Source: Nymphaea colorata (lineage: Eukaryota > Streptophyta > Magnoliopsida > Nymphaeales > Nymphaeaceae). From it: DNA of 64,000 nucleotides. The position numbers were made by a program, and so were the translations under genes. The notes under the pieces were generated by a model that made no database searches, had not been told where the DNA came from, and worked only from the letters and a program-made list of their open reading frames with translations. How positions within the stretch are numbered: the stretch's first letter is position 1; each line of letters begins with the position of its first letter. Location: assembly GCF_008831285.2 (NCBI RefSeq), contig NC_045139.1, positions 25,276,412 to 25,340,411 on the forward strand, given 5' to 3'. Positions 59,430 to 64,000 of the stretch are shown here, one piece after another.

Positions 59430-60182
59430 TTAATGAAGCAAACAGTGAAGGGCCGTCGCAGCGACGGAGATGGCAGCAGCCCCGTCGGGATCAAGTCTGT
59501 TAGTCTCCTTCCGCTTCCTTCCGCCGAGAATCCTCGCAATCTTCACCTGCGTCTTCGCTATGATCTCTACCCGCCTGATCTCCAGCTCCCTGTTCCGGGC
59601 CTCTGCCTCCGCCCGCGCGCGCTCCACCTCCCTCATCGCCTCCATCTTCACCGTCTCGGTCCTCATCATCGCGTCCGCCAGGCACCGGATGCTCCTCGCC
59701 AGCGCCCAACTGCTCTTCCCCTTCGCCTTCCTTCTCCTCGCTCCCTGTTCACCATCTGCCACCGGCGGGTCCTTCTCGGCGCTAGGACCGGGCTCGAGCA
59801 GCAAGAGCGGCGGCCGCGGCCTCGCCGGCGGCGACCGACAGCAGAGAAGCGAGTCGAGGCGGTGAAACAGGGGCCAGGAGACGTTGGCATTGTTGCATTC
59901 GTAGCGGTAGCGCTTCTTCATGGATTCAATCTTGTTCTTGCACTGCGTCAGCGTTTTCGGCGGCTTCGTGGAGTTGGCCCGAGACGATACCCGGCGGGCA
60001 ACGTCCTCCCAGTCCTCGGCCTTGAGCTTCGCACGGTTCCGCATGACCCACTTGGCCTCGTAGGCATCCAGCAGGTTCGCCACGGCTCCCTCGCTCCATT
60101 CGTCTCTCTTGGGACGATCCCTCTCCATTGAACCAACCAAGCTGGGAATGAACATGGCGGCAGTTCCTTCGCCTTCCTGCAT
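59430..60182 (-). CDS. Trihelix (Myb/SANT-like) transcription factor, SIP1/ENAP-like
   Basis: Intronless ORF of 250 residues on the minus strand, ATG at 60182, TAA at 59430. The trihelix DNA-binding domain (about 25-95) starts DEWSEGAVANLLDAYEAKW, continues LKAEDWEDVARRVSSR and ends KTLTQCKNKIESMKKRYRYE. This is the pattern of the SIP1 clade (ENAP1/ASIL-like proteins). The C-terminal half carries a basic RRRKAKGK patch and a long charged helix (about 165-220: MREVERARAEAEARNRELEI) likely to form a coiled coil, as in that clade. Such proteins bind GT-type promoter elements, and some act with chromatin factors. An internal ATG at residue 19 (MERDRPKRDEW) is an alternative start. The coding region is far more GC-rich than its surroundings, which gives long shadow ORFs on the other strand. 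Confidence 0.92.
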   Translation of the reverse strand: MQEGEGTAAMFIPSLVGSMERDRPKRDEWSEGAVANLLDAYEAKWVMRNRAKLKAEDWEDVARRVSSRANSTKPPKTLTQCKNKIESMKKRYRYECNNANVSWPLFHRLDSLLCCRSPPARPRPPLLLLEPGPSAEKDPPVADGEQGARRRKAKGKSSWALARSIRCLADAMMRTETVKMEAMREVERARAEAEARNRELEIRRVEIIAKTQVKIARILGGRKRKETNRLDPDGAAAISVAATALHCLLH

Positions 60183-60606
60183 TTTGTTGGTTCTCTGCGG
60201 TGAAATGGGGATGAATCACGGAAAAGGGGACGAGGGAGGAGAGGCCAAAAGGGGAGGAACCACTAGCGTGTAAATGGCCAGCAGCAATGGTGGGCAATCA
60301 GTCAAGCCGCGCAATCATCGACCACAACTCAGAAATTTTTTCTTCTCTACTACTTTGTGCTTGCTAGCGTGGAGTGGAAGACACTGTGGTCGGTCACTTT
60401 GTGGTGCGAACCTGGTGACCACTACCCACCTCAGACTAACCACTCAACTCCCTCGCTTTCTTCCCCTCTTATTCGCCTCTGCTTAGCTCAGCACATGGTT
60501 ATGGCGTCACGGTTGAAAGCATTTTTGGCTCGGTGGCCCTCCAACACTAGCGTTGGCCACTAGAGAAGTCGCCGTTTGACTGCAGTTAATGTTTCAAGAG
60601 CTGTAC
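60183..60606 (-). other. Upstream region of the trihelix gene
   Basis: GC-rich for about 100 bases beyond the ATG, consistent with a 5' UTR and promoter. No TATA box was assigned. Confidence 0.4.
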
Positions 60607-60614
60607 ATTACAAT

Positions 60615-60981
60615 TAGGCTTCACATGAGCCGAGTCAAGCTCCAGCTCGAATTCGAGTCTATGTCTATAGAATCAGCTCGAGCTCAATTTGACTATACAG
60701 CATTGAGCTCGAGCTCGCTTAAGTTCGAGCTTGCTTAACTCGGTGTAACTTGTTTCCGTTAACCTGTTTCATTCTTCTTAACTAGTTTAACTCGTTAAAT
60801 AATTTAATTACGATGAACTGGTTTTACATAGTTGAGTGGAGCCGAGTTTGAACAAGTCTAGTTCTTACGACTGGAACTTGACTTGTTTAACATTTTAGTA
60901 TAAATTTAAACTCGAGCTCGAGTCAAGTTTTTTCAAGTGAGTTCGAGTCGAGCCCGAGTTGGCTCGACTCATGCAGCCCTA
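60615..60981. mobile_element. hAT-type MITE, GAGCTCGAG-rich family
   Basis: Ends TAGGCTTCACATGAG and (inverted) TAGGGCTGCATGAG. Flanks ATTACAAT (60607-60614) and ATTGCAAA (60982-60989) agree at 6 of 8 positions, as an aged target duplication. The interior resembles 44222-44659. Confidence 0.65.
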
Positions 60982-60989
60982 ATTGCAAA

Positions 60990-61811
60990 ATTTATTCTTT
61001 AGCTTCTGATCTTTGCTGTACATTGGAAATTTGAAAGTGTTGCATCAAGAGCATGGCTCTCCAAATGGATGGTAATTATGCAAATTAAAAAATGCTGTTG
61101 CCTTCAACGAATATATCTTCAGTAGTGGTTAATTTCTTGAGAATTGTTGCAAAAATACGATCATTCATCTCAACTATTCTTTGATTTGCAATTCCTGTTT
61201 GTCTATCTTGTATTAATGGACACTCCGACCTCATTCCACGTGCTTTCATCTTGGTAGTTATTGTATCGATCTGATCTACTTGGGTTCCTTTGTACGACTC
61301 TTACAGGAAATTTTGTTGTTTGCTGGTCCAAAATTCTTGCTGAACTTGTTCTCCAACTACAGCAGCATTATAGGGAAGCATTAAGTACATGCAACATTGA
61401 CTGCAGTAAAATTATAAACTGTTGGCATGAAAAAGCTTTCTGTTTCCTGTAACCGAAAGCAATATAGAGTAGCTCAACTTCTAAGTTAATGACAAAAAGA
61501 TTGTCCTTAAAAGTCACAACTAGAGGAACAACAGAAAATCAAGGAGAGTCCAACAGCATGGTAGATGATTAAAGCTCTGAATGCTTATACAGAAAGAATG
61601 CCAAGATATGGTTAAAAAAGTATACAAAATAACCAGGGAAATAGGTACAAAATAATTTATGTTCTAGACCAGTAGATGCAAATATATTGACTCCACGAAT
61701 ATTCTCCACGGCTGATATGATTATTTACTATCGGTCAACAGAATCTATAGGGATCGTTGATAAGTATTAAGGAGGTATTGTAAGAATTTGAAAGAAATGC
61801 AGGGTTGAGTA
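60990..61811. other. Spacer
   Basis: No gene or repeat recognised. Confidence 0.5.
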
Positions 61812-62145
61812 TACGGCGGGGAATCGGGCCGGCCCAAGGCTCAACAAAGCTTGGCTCGGGCTGGCCTGAAGTCCTCGTTAGCGGCCCAAGCCCACCCCAT
61901 TGAGTCATTGGGGCCGGGCCCGACCGCCAACTTTGTGAGCATCGGGTACCACGTTTGATGTCCACTCATATTTGAAACTCTTAATCTTTCATATTTTAAT
62001 ATCTGAAAAAACCTTCTGGTGATGTGTCAAGAGTTTCTAAATGAGCCATCAGCGATACATGAAGAGAGTTTCTAAGGGAGTCATTGATGATGTGGTGAGA
62101 GTTTCTAAGTGAGCCGCTGCTGGCGTCATATGCCATGTGTGTGTG

Positions 62146-62204
<59 letters not shown>

Positions 62205-62352
62205 AAAGGGAGAGAGAGAGAGAGTGAGAGAGAGAGAGAACAAAATAAAAACTGTGAAGATATATATATATATATACTATATCAGGCCTCGGTTGGCTTG
62301 ACAAAGTTTTTTAATTGGGCCAGGTACCCAACTAGTCCATTGCCCACCCTTA
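61812..62352. mobile_element. hAT-type non-autonomous element with internal (TA)n
   Basis: Flanks GTTGAGTA (61804-61811) and GTTAAGTA (62353-62360) differ at one base. Ends TACGGCGGGGAATCGGG and (inverted) TAAGGGTGGGCAATGG are imperfect inverted repeats. Inside are three tandem units sharing AGAGTTTCTAA(A/G) (about 62025-62115) and a (TA)n tract. No transposase. Confidence 0.65.
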
Positions 62353-62479
62353 GTTAAGTATACTTGCTAAAAAAATAAGTATTTTTAACCTTCCAGTCAA
62401 AATATTTTCTTCTTTGAGAGAAGGCAGTTGCCAACACGCTACCTGGGCCTACCTCTATTCTAGAGGAAGATAAAGGTGG

Positions 62480-63620
62480 CTCACTTTGAGGTTCTAAATG
62501 AGAAAGTTTTAAATAAGATTAAAAGCTGGATAGGAACACTACTTTCTCTTTCAAGAAGAGTTTGTTTGCTAAATTTTTTTGTAAATCAATTAGTGAATTA
62601 GTGGATGGTGAAGTTCGGGTCCAAGATTTTGGAGTGATCCAGAAGGTGGAAGAAAATGCCATTTGATTGGGTGGTCATCTTTGTGTGGCATTGTGGAGGA
62701 GGACAGATCGGAATAGTGAATATTTTCACCATAAACAAAATCCACTTGATTTATCCTGGTCTAAAAATCTTTAATTCAGAAGTAAGTTGGATCAAGTTAG
62801 TGAAGTATCTAAAAAAGAGTAGTATGTGGACCTGTGCACAAAACATGATTAAGACGTGGCTTTGGAAAGGTATTATTTGGGGTTGAATGGAAGTCAGTCA
62901 TCTTATTAGATGGCATTTTTGGGAAATGGCAAGAAGCTTCAATTCTAGTAGGGAATGGAGATTTTGTTATTTTAGTCAAATGAAAGAAATAGGAGTGCGA
63001 TTAGAGGTTTAATAGATGAAAAGATTGAGGAAAGGGTGGTATCATCCAGAGAAGGGCCATTGGTTCATACATGTTTCCCATGGATCCATCATCATATTGT
63101 AGAGAGGACAATGACAGGCTGGTGTGGGGAGTATGGAAGTGGTAAGGTTGAAGTGGAAAGGCATTTATGAGAAGATAAGAAAAGTAGGAAGCGTGGAATG
63201 TTGGAAAAAGCTTATTTGGGACAATCATGCCATACTTTGCACAAAGTAGGGTTGTTTTTCAGCTTTTGAAGAGAAGTTGCCAAATTTTGACAAGATTACA
63301 AATAGTATTTCTCTTGCAAATAGGTGCTTGTTATGTAAAGAACAGGAGGAGTCTGTTTCACATTTATTTGTTAAATTCAAGATGGTGGGAAGGGTATGAA
63401 GATTTCTAGTAGATAGGCCTAGTGTTTGCCTAAAGCCATGAGACACTGTTTGGTGAAGCAGTTTCCTAGTGGAACAAGAGACCTTTCGTGGAAAGTTGGG
63501 GGAGAAGACTTTGGTGCATGGTGTTTCCTTTAACTACATGGAATACTTGGAATCAGAGGAGTTGAGGTGAAGAGAAAGGAGCTAGAAAGATGTATTTGGG
63601 ATGCCTGTGAAGCCTGCATT
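62480..63620 (+). mobile_element. LINE (L1-like) 3' part with zf-RVT, degenerate
   Basis: Broken frames read NEKVLNKIKSWIG near 62490, the block after the RT core. LWKGIIWG is near 62860. Near 63295-63390 is NSISLANRCLLCKEQEESVSHLF, the zf-RVT zinc finger found at the C-terminus of plant L1-like ORF2; its CxxC is present, but the later His/Cys half is altered. A decayed tail (PLTTWNTWNQR) follows near 63530. Inactive. Confidence 0.75.
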
Positions 63621-63659
63621 TTGCTTAAGCCTCCACCATTAGTGTTCCCCTGTTCATCG

Positions 63660-64000
63660 ATAATGGCGTCAGTATCTCAGCTCAATGGAATGCTGTTGCA
63701 TGTCCTATGTCCATCAAATTGGATAAGGGAAATTATCTCCTACGGTAGCGTCAGATTCAATCTGTCATGCCGTCACAAGACCTCATGAAGTTTGTAGACG
63801 GATCAATCATGTCTCCACCTAAGACTATATTACCAAGAGAATAGTTTACAAGAAGAAAATCCAAAATATGAAGAGCCGAATCAGTTAGACCAACTTGCCC
63901 TTAGCTGGATCAACGCCACTGTCTCCAATCAAGTCCTTGGGCAGATTCTTAATGTTGAAACGGCCAGGGAAGCTTGAGTTGAACTCGAGCATACTATGGC
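63660..64000 (+). mobile_element. Copia gag fragment, runs off the right edge
   Basis: The frame reads IKLDKGNYLL near 63715, MKFVDGSI near 63787, LDQLALSWINATVSNQVL near 63880 and a final VETAREA. This is the classic start of plant copia gag (KLxxxNYLLWR, GYVDG, WI.SSLS..VL, TAREAW). At least one stop or frame change is present. It continues beyond the window. Confidence 0.8.

Noticed and set aside
59337-60131. 264-residue + strand ORF
   Set aside because: It is the Arg/Leu/Pro-rich antisense shadow of the GC-rich trihelix gene, with no family likeness.

Overview
This is nuclear DNA from a flowering plant. The evidence is five plant-type genes: four have GT-AG introns (some 4-5 kb long) and their proteins match angiosperm families. 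The background is AT-rich with many microsatellites, Ty1/copia and LINE remains, and numerous small non-autonomous DNA transposons. The exact lineage cannot be fixed from the window; the long, repeat-filled introns fit a medium-to-large genome.

Layout, left to right. About 1-9 kb is a graveyard of retroelements: a copia RT/RNase H block on +, a second copia gag/protease/integrase block on +, a LINE-like RT on -, and a SINE-like unit. At 11.2-17.4 kb (+) lies a three-exon CRAL-TRIO (SEC14-like) gene. 17.4-21.6 kb is repeats, including a dispersed repeat split by a Tourist-like element. 21.7-26.6 kb (+) holds a short MOS2-like G-patch gene with a probable 5' UTR exon and a 3.9 kb UTR intron carrying a palindrome-rich hAT-type element. 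27.6-38.0 kb (+) is an 11-exon mitochondrial dihydroorotate dehydrogenase gene. 38-41 kb is repeats, including a copia 3' end with polypurine tract and LTR start. 41.9-53.2 kb (+) is a nine-exon PH-RCC1-FYVE-BRX (PRAF/RLD) gene whose second intron is packed with four small transposons. 53-59 kb is transposon-rich, with a 200-bp near-perfect palindrome. 59.4-60.2 kb (-) is a GC-rich, intronless trihelix transcription factor. 60.6-64 kb is hAT-type elements, a LINE 3' part and a copia gag running off the right edge.

The five genes have unrelated jobs (lipid-binding-type protein, nuclear RNA-processing-type protein, pyrimidine synthesis, membrane trafficking, transcription), as expected of plant chromosomes; there is no operon-like unit or cluster.

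The most notable observation is in the dihydroorotate dehydrogenase gene. All exons join in frame over 465 codons and the FMN-side motifs are intact, but the catalytic serine of the class 2 enzyme is read as proline and the strongly conserved substrate-loop motif NRYGF is read as GRDCV. It is either a recently disabled copy, a repurposed flavoprotein, or an assembly problem. I did not find a convincing new multi-gene system.
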